A DNA stretch of 11,738 nucleotides from an uncultured Shinella sp. Its GTDB lineage: Bacteria > Pseudomonadota > Alphaproteobacteria > Rhizobiales > Rhizobiaceae. Shown here one piece after another: positions 5,596-11,738 of the stretch (position 1 is its first letter; every line of letters starts with the position of its first letter). The position numbers and the translations under genes were made by a program. The notes under the pieces are model-generated. The model searched no databases and was not told the origin of the DNA. It saw only the letters and a program-made list of their open reading frames with translations. The DNA is taken from NCBI GenBank assembly GCA_946481465.1, contig CAMLOC010000041.1, positions 1-11,738 on the forward strand, given 5' to 3'.

Positions 5596-6375
5596 TCAGC
5601 GGGAAACCGTCTTGACCCAGCTGTTCCAGTTCTTCGCGGAGCCGGCGAAGACGTTGATGTCCGTATCGCCGGAAATGCCCGGCACGACGCCCGTCGAGGT
5701 GTACTGCCAGAAGGCCCATTTGCGCGTCGAATAGATGTTTTCCGGGTGTTCGGCCACCGCGCGCAGCCAGAAGGGGTAGCCCGCGAAATGGCCGACGAGA
5801 TTGTCGCGGTGGAAGTCGACCGTCGTGTAGATGATCGGCCGCTTGCCGTAGTGCTTTTCGAGGCGGTCCATGAAGCGTTGCAGGGCCGTGCGCACCTCGT
5901 CCGCCGGCGGGCGGGTCCGGCAGGTCGGCGAGGCCGGGTTCCATTCGGCATCCAGCACGGGCGGAAGCTGCACGGCCTCCTTCGGCACGTTGGCGATGAA
6001 CCAGTCGGCCTGCGCGTCGGCCGTCGAGCAGAAATAGTAGAAATGATAGGGCGCGTGCGCCACGCCCGCCGCCCGCGCGCCGCGCCAGTATTCGGCAAAG
6101 CGGCTGTCGAGGCGGTCGGTGCCCTCGGTCGCCTTCAGGAAGGCGAAGGAGACGCCGCCCTTCTTCACGGCCGGCCAGTCGATGTCGCCGTTCCACTTGG
6201 AAACGTCGATGCCGTGGATTTCGTGGCGGTGCGGGTTGCGCGTGCCGAAATCCTGCGGGTCCTTGTCGTCGAAACGCGGCGATACGGACGCGGTGGACAC
6301 GAGGTCGTAGTCGGTGGTGGAACAGGACGAGGCGAGAAGGGCGAGGGGCATGAGAGCCAGAATGAGCCGACGCAT
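5596..6375 (-). CDS. GH25 muramidase (lysozyme) lipoprotein
   Basis: GH25 enzymes hydrolyse the beta-1,4 MurNAc-GlcNAc bond. The 259-residue product starts with a lipoprotein-type signal (MRRLILALMPLALLASSC), giving Cys18 as the likely lipidated residue, then a short linker and one GH25 barrel at about 54-247. The marks are GIDVSKWNGDIDW (55-67, Asp57), FAFLKATEG (78-86), the acidic DAE of VLDAEWN (142-144, the usual DxE catalytic pair), IIYTT (181-185) and WAFWQYT with GDTDIN near the end. All expected acidic residues are present. The lipobox is slightly atypical, with Ala at -3. The ribosome site before 6375 is weak (GGGA), but the signal peptide fixes the start. It sits just upstream of the lytic transglycosylase gene on the same strand, separated by a terminator. 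Confidence 0.92.
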   Translation of the reverse strand: MRRLILALMPLALLASSCSTTDYDLVSTASVSPRFDDKDPQDFGTRNPHRHEIHGIDVSKWNGDIDWPAVKKGGVSFAFLKATEGTDRLDSRFAEYWRGARAAGVAHAPYHFYYFCSTADAQADWFIANVPKEAVQLPPVLDAEWNPASPTCRTRPPADEVRTALQRFMDRLEKHYGKRPIIYTTVDFHRDNLVGHFAGYPFWLRAVAEHPENIYSTRKWAFWQYTSTGVVPGISGDTDINVFAGSAKNWNSWVKTVSR

Positions 6376-6511
6376 GGAGGTCCCGTTGTTGCGCGTTTCC
6401 TAATCCTGCCTCGAACGGGGCGGGTCGTAAAGAGAGGACGCGCGAGACGGGGCGAAGACCACTCGCAGATTTCCGTAAAATTATGGTTAGCGGGCCGTTA
6501 AGCCGGACGGG

Positions 6512-6550
6512 CGAAGGCCCCTCTCCGCTCGGCGGGGGCAGGGGCCTTCG
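6512..6550 (-). terminator. Long hairpin after the outer membrane protein gene
   Basis: CGAAGGCCCCT (6512-6522) pairs perfectly over 11 bases with AGGGGCCTTCG (6540-6550) around a 17-base loop. It begins six bases beyond the barrel gene stop. The minus strand then reads CCCGTCC with no T-run, so it may cap the mRNA 3' end and need not be a standard intrinsic terminator. Confidence 0.6.
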
Positions 6551-6556
6551 GCTGCG

Positions 6557-7225
6557 TCAGAACTTCATGCTGACGCCGAGCATGATCGAATGCGAATCGA
6601 GGTCGCCGCTGCGGCCGGCAGCATCGAAGATGTCGGAATCGCCGTAGTCGGTGTAGCGGTACTCGAGGCGGCCCGCCACCGTGTCGGTGAAGGCCTGCTC
6701 CACGCCCGCGCCGATCGTCCAGCCATGCGCGGTATCTTTCTCCTTCACGCCGGTGTCGCGGTTTTCGAGTTCCGCCCGGGTGAAGGCCCAGCCGCCCGTG
6801 CCGTAGACGAGCGTTCGGTCGAAGGCATAGCCGAGGCGCGCGCGCACCGAGCCGCCCCAGTTCGTCTCCGCCTCGTAGCGCGTGCCGCCGGAGGAGAAGC
6901 GCTCGTTGTTGAAGTCGTGCTTGATGTCGGCTTCAACGCCGTAGACCCAGCCGTTGTTGAAGAAATTGTAGCCGGCATAGGCGCCGAGCGCGAAATCGTC
7001 GAGGCCCTCGTCTATCGCGGGCGCCGGGCCGCCGGAACTGGCATTCGTCCAGGCGTAACCGGTGTTCACGCCGACATAGAAGCCGCCCCAGTCATAGACG
7101 CCGGCGGCCGTCTCGACGATCGGCGTTTCCACCGGCGGCTCGGCAATGGTCATGTCGGCGGCAAAGGCCGGGAGCGCACCGGCCGCGACGAGGATGCCCG
7201 CGGCACCGAAAATCATGGATTTCAT
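6557..7225 (-). CDS. Outer membrane beta-barrel protein, Omp25/Omp31-like porin family
   Basis: The 222-residue product has a clear signal peptide (1-23, ending LPAFAA-D). A proline-rich periplasmic stretch (29-41) is followed by an eight-strand-type barrel with alternating Trp/Tyr/Gly-rich strands: WGGFYVGVNTGYAW (46-59), GAYAGYNFF, WVYGVEADIKHDF, GSVRARLGYAF, LVYGTGGWAFT, GWTIGAGVEQAF and LEYRYTDYG. It ends in SIMLGVSMKF; a C-terminal Phe is the usual outer membrane assembly signal. Rhizobial and Brucella Omp25/Omp31/RopB-like proteins share this plan and maintain envelope integrity. The start at 7225 has AAGGA 7 bases upstream; a 43-residue extension to a TTG at 7354 would destroy the signal peptide. 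It is divergent from the GGDEF-EAL gene and shares a 12-mer with that gene's upstream region. Confidence 0.92.
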   Translation of the reverse strand: MKSMIFGAAGILVAAGALPAFAADMTIAEPPVETPIVETAAGVYDWGGFYVGVNTGYAWTNASSGGPAPAIDEGLDDFALGAYAGYNFFNNGWVYGVEADIKHDFNNERFSSGGTRYEAETNWGGSVRARLGYAFDRTLVYGTGGWAFTRAELENRDTGVKEKDTAHGWTIGAGVEQAFTDTVAGRLEYRYTDYGDSDIFDAAGRSGDLDSHSIMLGVSMKF

Positions 7226-7272
7226 CTGATGGTCCTTCCCACTCGGATACTCGCACGAAGCCCCACGCACGA

Positions 7273-7284
7273 ATGACAACAGGG
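7273..7284 (-). repeat. Copy A of a 12-mer repeated across the divergent region
   Basis: The minus strand reads CCCTGTTGTCAT, 47 bases upstream of the outer membrane protein ATG. The identical 12-mer is on the plus strand at 7424-7435. I see no other copy in the window. It may be a regulator half-site. Confidence 0.55.
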
Positions 7285-7401
7285 CTCGAACGCCCGACCG
7301 CCGCGATGGTTCCGAAGAAAAGGCGCCCCGTTGAATCTTGGGGGTGGATGCCAACCTCTCCTTAACACTCTGTCATTCTTTGTCCGCTAGAAACATCCGC
7401 G

Positions 7402-7417
7402 GGGCCGGCATCGGCCC
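7402..7417 (+). repeat. Small hairpin upstream of the GGDEF-EAL gene
   Basis: GGGCCG-GCAT-CGGCCC has perfect 6-base arms. It lies 10 bases before the near-palindrome at 7428-7444. No T-run follows. It could be part of the 5' leader or a chance GC dyad. Confidence 0.35.
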
Positions 7418-7423
7418 GACACA

Positions 7424-7435
7424 CCCTGTTGTCAT
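7424..7435 (+). repeat. Copy B of the 12-mer, within the GGDEF-EAL operator-like site
   Basis: CCCTGTTGTCAT on the plus strand, inverted with respect to copy A at 7273-7284. Here its last 8 bases form the left arm of the near-palindrome at 7428-7444. Confidence 0.55.
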
Positions 7436-7444
7436 GATAACAAC
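7428..7444 (+). promoter_or_regulatory. Operator-like 17-bp near-palindrome before the GGDEF-EAL gene
   Basis: GTTGTCATGATAACAAC pairs at all positions except one (7433 against 7439) around the central G. It ends 13 bases before the first ATG at 7458, where a bound regulator would block transcription or translation. The binding protein is unknown. Confidence 0.5.
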
Positions 7445-7457
7445 GGTTTAGGGTTAC

Positions 7458-9020
7458 ATGATGTTGAAAACCTTGTTGCCGAGGATCGAGCAGCGCTATG
7501 CGCTGGCGGGATCGGTTTTCGGAGCCTTCCTGCCGACCCTCTGCCTTGCCGCCGGCCAGATCCTGCCCGCCGATATGCAGGCGAGCCCCTTCGGTTTTTC
7601 CGCTCCCCTCGCCACGGCGTTCGCGCTGATGCCCGTCGTCTTCGGCGCCGGCTTCTACCAGATCGGCCGCTCCAGGGCGCAGCTTGCCGCCGAGCGGTGC
7701 CTGCGTCGCAGGACGGAGCGCCGGCTGACGCGCGATGCCCATCACGACCGGCTGACGGGCCTTGCCAACCGGTTCCGCCTCGAGCGCGATATCCAGGCCA
7801 TCGTCGACAACAGCCGGTCGGCGGAGCGGCCCGCCCTGCTGCTGCTCGATCTCGACCGCTTCAAGTTCGTCAACGACAGCCTCGGCCATGACGTGGGCGA
7901 TGCGCTGCTGGCGGCGATTGCCGGGCGGCTGCGGCGCGCGCTGCGCGCGGCGGCGGGCGTCTACCGGCTCGGCGGCGACGAATTCGTCGTGACGATCGCC
8001 GGACGGCCTTCCGAGGGCAAGGTCGAGAATGTCTGCCGTACGATCTGCGGCCTCTTCGCCGAACCGTTCGATGTAAGGCGCCACCGGGTCGCCAGCGGCT
8101 GCAGCATCGGCGTGACCTTCCTGGAGACGGGCGACACGTCCATGTCCGAACCCCTCGCGCGGGCCGACCACGCGCTTTACGAGGCGAAGGCGATGCCCGG
8201 CAGCAGCTTCCGCTTCTTCGATGCGGCGCTGGCGGCAGAGGTTGAGGCCCGCGCGGCCGTCGAGCAGGACCTTGCGCGAGCGATCCACACCGACGAGTTC
8301 TTCCTCGAGTACCAGCCGATCGTCAACGTGGAGAGCGGCGCGGTGCGCGCCTTCGAGGCGCTGCTGCGCTGGCGGCATCCCGAGAAGGGACGGATCATGC
8401 CGGACCTGTTCCTTCCAGCGGCGAAAAGGACCGGCCTCATCCTGCCGCTCGGCGGCTGGGTCGTGCGCGAGGCCTGCCGCGAGGCGACGCGCTGGCCGGC
8501 GCCCGCGGGCGTCTCCATCAATGTCGTCGGCGAGCAGTTCAAGGACCGCGCCTTCGTCGACCATGTCAAGCAGTGCCTCAGGGAGACGGGGCTTGCGCCG
8601 GGGCGGCTGACGATCGAGGTGGCGGAATGGGTCTTCTCCGGCGATACGGCGGTGATCCGCGAAAGCCTTTCGGAGTTGCGCAGCCATGGTGTGCGCGTGG
8701 CGCTCGACGATTTCGGCATCGGCTTCTCCTCGATCAACACCTTGCGTGCCTTCCCGATCGACCAGTTGAAGATCGACCGGTCCGTAACGCGGGCCATGAT
8801 GGAGAGCAGGCGGGACGCCGACCTCGTCGATATCATCCTGAAGCTCGGCCGGACGTTCCAGGTGACGACGACGGTGGAGGGCATCGAATCGGAGGGGCAG
8901 CTCGATTTCATCCGCCAGCGCGGCGCCTGCGAGGCGCAGGGCTACCTGATATCGGCGCCGATAGCTGGGCCCGAGGTGGCGCGTCTGCTTGCGCAAACCG
9001 ACGACCGGCTTTCCGCATGA
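7458..9020 (+). CDS. Membrane-anchored diguanylate cyclase/phosphodiesterase (GGDEF-EAL)
   Basis: The 520-residue protein makes and/or degrades cyclic-di-GMP. Two hydrophobic segments (about 15-37 and 47-69) anchor it in the inner membrane with a very short outside loop; there is no PAS, GAF or other recognisable sensor. The GGDEF domain (about 95-255) keeps DRLTGLANR, the metal-binding LLLDLDRFKFVND and intact GGDEF (172-176). The RxxD inhibitory site is lost (RAAA at 163-166), suggesting no product inhibition through it. The EAL domain (about 270-512) keeps E300 of EALLRW, N355, E387 and E390 of IEVAE, D417/D418 of DDFG, K438 of LKID, E474 and Q494, so a working phosphodiesterase is likely. 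ATG at 7461 fits AGGG (7450-7453) slightly better than 7458. The serine hydrolase gene follows after 64 bases. Confidence 0.94.
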   Translation: MMLKTLLPRIEQRYALAGSVFGAFLPTLCLAAGQILPADMQASPFGFSAPLATAFALMPVVFGAGFYQIGRSRAQLAAERCLRRRTERRLTRDAHHDRLTGLANRFRLERDIQAIVDNSRSAERPALLLLDLDRFKFVNDSLGHDVGDALLAAIAGRLRRALRAAAGVYRLGGDEFVVTIAGRPSEGKVENVCRTICGLFAEPFDVRRHRVASGCSIGVTFLETGDTSMSEPLARADHALYEAKAMPGSSFRFFDAALAAEVEARAAVEQDLARAIHTDEFFLEYQPIVNVESGAVRAFEALLRWRHPEKGRIMPDLFLPAAKRTGLILPLGGWVVREACREATRWPAPAGVSINVVGEQFKDRAFVDHVKQCLRETGLAPGRLTIEVAEWVFSGDTAVIRESLSELRSHGVRVALDDFGIGFSSINTLRAFPIDQLKIDRSVTRAMMESRRDADLVDIILKLGRTFQVTTTVEGIESEGQLDFIRQRGACEAQGYLISAPIAGPEVARLLAQTDDRLSA

Positions 9021-9084
9021 CTGCGAAATGGCTTTCCATGACAGGCAAATCCTGATTGTCTCGGGGCACGAAGGAGAGGCCGGT

Positions 9085-10491
9085 ATGAGACGATATTACA
9101 GGTTTGCCGCCTGGACGCTTTCCCTCCTTTCCCTCGTCGTGCTGGTGGGGGCAAGCTGGCTCATCGTATCGCCGCCCGCGCTGCTCAGCGTCGGCGCCGG
9201 CTATGCCGCAAAGATCGTCTGCTCCAGCGTGTTCGTTTCCGGCCGCGACCCGGCAGAGGTGCTGGCCGAGGACGTGCAGGCGCCCGGCCATCCGCTCCTC
9301 AGGCTCATGCGGCAGGATGTCGACCTTGCCGGCAAGACGGTGACGACGCGCCTCCTCGGCCTCTTTGCGCCGGGCTATGCCGTCTGGCACGAGGGATTCG
9401 GCTGCGCCGGCGTGCCGGACGGCGATTTCGAGGCCGCGCGGCAGGCGGTGTCCGATGTGGCCCTGCCGGAAATCCCGCCCGGCGATCCGGCCGTCGCCTG
9501 GCCCGAGGGCGAGGCGGTGAGCGAGGATGCGCGCGTCGCCGCCCTGCTCGAAGACCCGGCGCTCGCCGGTCCCGGCATGCGCGCGATCGTCGTCGTGCAT
9601 GACGGGCGCATCGTCGCGGAGGCCTATGGGGAGGGCTTTTCCGAAAGGGTGCCGCTGCTCGGCTGGTCGATGACGAAGACGGTCAACGCGGCGCTGCTCG
9701 GCCGGCTGATGCTCGCCGGGGCGCTCGCGCCGGGCATGGACGATCTCTTCCCGGAATGGCGCGGCGACGCGCGCGCGAAAATCACGCTCGGCCAGCTTCT
9801 GGCCATGGAAAGCGGGCTGGCCTTCAACGAGAGCTATGGCAGCGTGACGGACGTCACGCGCATGTTGTTCCTTGAGCCGGATATGTCGCGCTTCGCGCTG
9901 TCGCGGCCGCTCGAGGCCAATCCGGGCGAGCGCTTCACCTATTCCAGCGGCACGGCCGTGATCCTGTCGCGCCTCTGGATGGGCGCGCTCGGCGGGCGGG
10001 CAGAGGCGCTGTCCTTCCCGGCGCGAGGGCTCTTCGCGCCGCTCGGCATGGCGAGCGCCGTGCTGGAGCCGGACGAGACCGGCATCTTCGCCGGTTCCTC
10101 CTACATGTACGCCACGGCGCGCGACTGGGCGCGTTTCGCGCTCTTCCTGCTGGAGGACGGGGTGTGGAAGGGCGAGCGGCTGCTACCGACCGGGTTCGTC
10201 GGGGCCATGGCGCTGCCGACCAAGGCATCCGATGGCGCCTACAGCCACATGCAGACCTGGGCGAAGGGGCCGGGCGAGACGAGCGATGCGGAATACGGCC
10301 TGCCGGACGAGGCGTTCTGGATCCTCGGCCATGACGGCCAGTCGGCGGCCGTCATCCCCTCGAAGAGGCTTGCGGTGATCCGGCTGGGGCTGACGCCGTC
10401 GAAACTCGGCTATCGGCCCCAGCCGCTGGTGAAGGGCGTCCTCGACATCCTGGACGCAGGCAGGAACGAGGCCGGTCAGGCGCCGACCTGA
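9085..10491 (+). CDS. Membrane-anchored serine hydrolase, beta-lactamase/esterase family (PF00144-type)
   Basis: The 468-residue product has one N-terminal hydrophobic anchor (about 7-29) and an approximately 120-residue lead-in (AAKIVCSSVFVSGRDP, 41-56) before the catalytic domain. The class C-like active site is visible: SMTK (S195xxK198), YSS (286-288) in place of YxN, and GHDG (415-418), the HxG that replaces KTG in esterase-type members. It is thus a penicillin-binding-protein-fold hydrolase that probably acts on an ester, amide or peptide outside the inner membrane; the substrate is unknown and antibiotic resistance should not be inferred. The start at 9085 has AAGGAG 8 bases upstream. 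It may share a transcript with the GGDEF-EAL gene, and its last 16 bases overlap the convergent downstream gene. Confidence 0.9.
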   Translation: MRRYYRFAAWTLSLLSLVVLVGASWLIVSPPALLSVGAGYAAKIVCSSVFVSGRDPAEVLAEDVQAPGHPLLRLMRQDVDLAGKTVTTRLLGLFAPGYAVWHEGFGCAGVPDGDFEAARQAVSDVALPEIPPGDPAVAWPEGEAVSEDARVAALLEDPALAGPGMRAIVVVHDGRIVAEAYGEGFSERVPLLGWSMTKTVNAALLGRLMLAGALAPGMDDLFPEWRGDARAKITLGQLLAMESGLAFNESYGSVTDVTRMLFLEPDMSRFALSRPLEANPGERFTYSSGTAVILSRLWMGALGGRAEALSFPARGLFAPLGMASAVLEPDETGIFAGSSYMYATARDWARFALFLLEDGVWKGERLLPTGFVGAMALPTKASDGAYSHMQTWAKGPGETSDAEYGLPDEAFWILGHDGQSAAVIPSKRLAVIRLGLTPSKLGYRPQPLVKGVLDILDAGRNEAGQAPT

Positions 10492-10877
10492 GCGATCCAG
10501 TCGTTGAGGTTGTAGGTGTTGGAGATGCGCGCGACCTTGCCGTCGCGGATCTCGAAGAAGGCGCCGGCGGGCAGCACATAGGTCTGGCCGTTGGCTTCCG
10601 GCAGGCCCTCGTCGGTGGCGAGGTACTGGCCGTTGACGGTGAATTCGGCCGCGCCGCGCGTGCCGTCGCCGTTCGACATGATCACCATGTCCGTCAGCGT
10701 CTCGCGGTAGCTGCGGTTCATGTGCGTCATGAAATCGCGGAAGGCATCCTTGCCGACCTGGCGGTCGCCCTGGTTGATGTCGTGGATGACGTCCTCGTGC
10801 AGGAGGTCGAAGAAGGCCTCCATGTCCTGCCTGTTGAAAGCGTCGTAATAGGCGCGGATCGTCTCTTTTGCCGGCAT
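10476..10877 (-). CDS. Ketosteroid isomerase-related (SnoaL-like/NTF2-fold) protein
   Basis: This 133-residue cone-shaped NTF2-like protein belongs to the uncharacterised ketosteroid isomerase-related family of about 135 residues found mainly in Proteobacteria. Typical parts are ETIRAYYDAFNRQDMEAF near the start, LLHEDVIHDINQG, GKDAFRDFM and the C-terminal GAFFEIRDGKVARISNTYNL. The fold has a small hydrophobic pocket; the reaction is unknown and steroid isomerisation should not be assumed. The start at 10877 has GAGG six bases upstream and gives the usual family N-terminus; the in-frame ATG at 10889 (GGAAG eight bases upstream) would add four residues. It overlaps the convergent serine hydrolase by 16 bases and diverges from the GNAT gene across about 80 bases. 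Confidence 0.87.
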   Translation of the reverse strand: MPAKETIRAYYDAFNRQDMEAFFDLLHEDVIHDINQGDRQVGKDAFRDFMTHMNRSYRETLTDMVIMSNGDGTRGAAEFTVNGQYLATDEGLPEANGQTYVLPAGAFFEIRDGKVARISNTYNLNDWIAQVGA

Positions 10878-10960
10878 GTCATCCCTCATATCGTTGTCTT
10901 CCGGGCAAAGCCCGTCCGCCTTATAGCATTGTTCAAATTCTTGGGAACATTCACGCCATC
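10878..10960. promoter_or_regulatory. Divergent control region between the isomerase-like and GNAT genes
   Basis: Both promoters must lie in these 83 bases, or overlap the gene starts. A CGGGC-AAA-GCCCG hairpin is at 10902-10914, and the minus strand has a GCTATAAGG that resembles an extended -10 for the isomerase-like gene. I cannot assign a convincing -35 for either gene. Confidence 0.35.
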
Positions 10961-11548
10961 ATGCAGATCAAGATTGTCCATGGCACGGCGGTGACGCCGC
11001 ATATCGCCGACCTCGCGCGCCTGCGCATTTCGGTCTTCCGCGCCTTCCCCTATCTCTACGAGGGCAGCGAGGACTACGAGGCCTCCTATCTTGCGACCTA
11101 TGCGCAATCGCCCGAAAGCCTCTTCGTCTTGGCGCTGGACGGCGAGCGCATCGTCGGCGCCTCGACGGGCGTACCGATGACGGACGCCTCGCAGGTTTTC
11201 CGCGCGCCCTTCGTTGCCGCGGGCATCGATCCGGCGACGGTGTTCTATTTCGGCGAATCCGTGCTGCTTTCCGCCTATCGGGGCAGGGGGCTCGGCGTGC
11301 GGTTCTTCGAGGAGCGCGAAGCCTATGCCCGCCGCCTCGGCCGGTTCGACTGGTGCGCCTTCTGCGCCGTCGACCGCCCGGCGGATCACCCGCTGCGGCC
11401 GGCGGACTATGTTCCGCTCGATGATTTCTGGGGAAAGCGCGGCTATGAGCGGCGCGCGGACCTGCGCACCATGCTCGCCTGGCAGGATATCGGCGAGGCG
11501 GAGGAGACGGAAAAGCCGATGACGTTCTGGCTGAAGGCGGCGCGCTGA
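10961..11548 (+). CDS. GNAT-family N-acetyltransferase
   Basis: The 195-residue product is a single GNAT domain that would transfer acetyl from acetyl-CoA to an amine. The acetyl-CoA loop (motif A) is clear: FGESVLLSAYRGRGLGVRFF (97-116), with RGRGLG as the pyrophosphate-binding R/QxxGxG/A. It is preceded by the beta-strand pair LFVLALDGERIVGAST (54-69). The Cys-containing WCAFCAVDRP after motif A and the tail PLDDFWGKRGYERR are probably substrate-side elements. The ATG at 10961 lacks a good Shine-Dalgarno (only GGGA, more than 10 bases away), so the transcript may be nearly leaderless; a longer in-frame frame upstream overlaps the divergent gene and does not look like coding sequence. Pairing with the ketosteroid isomerase-related gene suggests a shared metabolic role, but the substrate is unknown. 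Confidence 0.88.
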   Translation: MQIKIVHGTAVTPHIADLARLRISVFRAFPYLYEGSEDYEASYLATYAQSPESLFVLALDGERIVGASTGVPMTDASQVFRAPFVAAGIDPATVFYFGESVLLSAYRGRGLGVRFFEEREAYARRLGRFDWCAFCAVDRPADHPLRPADYVPLDDFWGKRGYERRADLRTMLAWQDIGEAEETEKPMTFWLKAAR

Positions 11549-11564
11549 GCGGTCGCCGAGATCC

Positions 11565-11738
11565 TTACCTCAGGCCGGTCTCGTCGAGCAGGCCCTTGCG
11601 CTTGGCGTGGTAGTAATAGCCGGCGGCATAGAGACGCACGGCGCCGTCATTCTTGTCGTCGGCCACCATCCAGGCGCCGCGCAGATACTTTCCGGCATAT
11701 TTGATGTTCGTCTCGGCGTCGAACAGGCCTTCGGCCGG
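11565..11738 (-). CDS. Lytic transglycosylase SLT-domain protein, C-terminal 57 residues (partial)
   Basis: The frame enters from the right edge and stops at TAA (11567-11565). The visible end, with LFDAETNIKYAGKYLRGAW followed by AVRLYAAGYYYH, matches the end of an SLT (Slt70-type) domain, where the family has a D/PxxNIxxGxxYL motif followed by helices with Y-rich AGYN-like sequence. The catalytic Glu and any signal peptide lie outside the window. The protein would be a periplasmic peptidoglycan-cleaving enzyme, unrelated in fold subtype to the SLT_2 enzyme at 4261-5457. It converges on the GNAT gene with only 16 bases between the stops and no visible terminator there. Confidence 0.8.
   Translation of the reverse strand, partial: PAEGLFDAETNIKYAGKYLRGAWMVADDKNDGAVRLYAAGYYYHAKRKGLLDETGLR

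Noticed and set aside
6475..6490. CtrA-like box (GTAA-N7-GTTAG) upstream of the GH25 gene
   Set aside because: The spacing fits TTAA-N7-TTAA but two or more positions mismatch, and it is about 100 bases from the start. Too weak to call.
7226..7354. 43-residue N-terminal extension of the outer membrane protein from a TTG at 7354
   Set aside because: AAGGAG lies near this TTG but with only 3 bases of spacing. The extension would place a polar segment before a textbook signal peptide. The ATG at 7225 has its own AAGGA at proper spacing.
7362..8996. 544-codon minus-strand open frame
   Set aside because: It lies antisense to the GGDEF-EAL gene, whose motifs are certain. Long shadow frames are expected at this GC content and the product resembles no protein (His/Arg/Ala-rich, no motifs).
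1..11738. Defence system, prophage, insertion sequence or CRISPR array
   Set aside because: No transposase, integrase, nuclease, repeat-spacer pattern or tRNA attachment site was seen, and base composition is even except for short intergenic stretches.

Overview
The window looks like ordinary chromosome from a high-GC alphaproteobacterium, most likely Rhizobiaceae (Rhizobium/Ensifer/Shinella type). Grounds: strong GC bias, dense short-spaced genes, an ArsR-methyltransferase gene directly followed by metF, an Omp25/Omp31-like porin, and a ketosteroid isomerase-related gene divergent from a GNAT gene. The genus is inference. I see no tRNA, rRNA, insertion sequence, CRISPR array, phage gene or compositional break, so nothing points to a mobile or defence island.

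Layout. (1) 2-665: the 3' end of an ABC-F translation factor gene (ettA) and its intrinsic terminator. (2) 706-2745: a two-gene methionine/one-carbon unit. It has a promoter-like region overlapped by a 20-bp near-perfect palindrome, a cysteine-free ArsR regulator fused to a SAM-methyltransferase domain, and metF one base later, ending at a hairpin that can terminate both strands. (3) 2812-3167, minus strand: an unlisted 25-residue membrane microprotein gene with a perfect Shine-Dalgarno, behind a candidate promoter and a leader of about 125 nt holding two inverted repeats. (4) 3168-7225, all minus strand: an EamA/DMT permease, a secreted lytic transglycosylase with a peptidoglycan-binding domain, a GH25 muramidase lipoprotein and an outer membrane beta-barrel, mostly separated by hairpin terminators. 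This is a cell-envelope block, but probably not one operon. (5) 7226-7457: a divergent control region in which the same 12-mer faces both flanking genes. (6) 7458-10491, plus strand: a membrane GGDEF-EAL protein and a membrane-anchored serine hydrolase. (7) 10476-11738: a ketosteroid isomerase-related protein overlapping the hydrolase 3' end, a divergent GNAT acetyltransferase, and the C-terminal end of another lytic transglycosylase cut by the window edge.

How the genes fit together: the regulator probably senses S-adenosylmethionine or S-adenosylhomocysteine and controls itself and metF, which makes the methyl donor for methionine. The transglycosylase, muramidase, partial SLT protein and barrel all act on the envelope. 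The GGDEF-EAL protein ties the region to cyclic-di-GMP signalling. The observations most worth a second look are the microprotein with its structured leader, the palindrome controlling the regulator-metF unit, and the duplicated 12-mer between the barrel and GGDEF-EAL genes.
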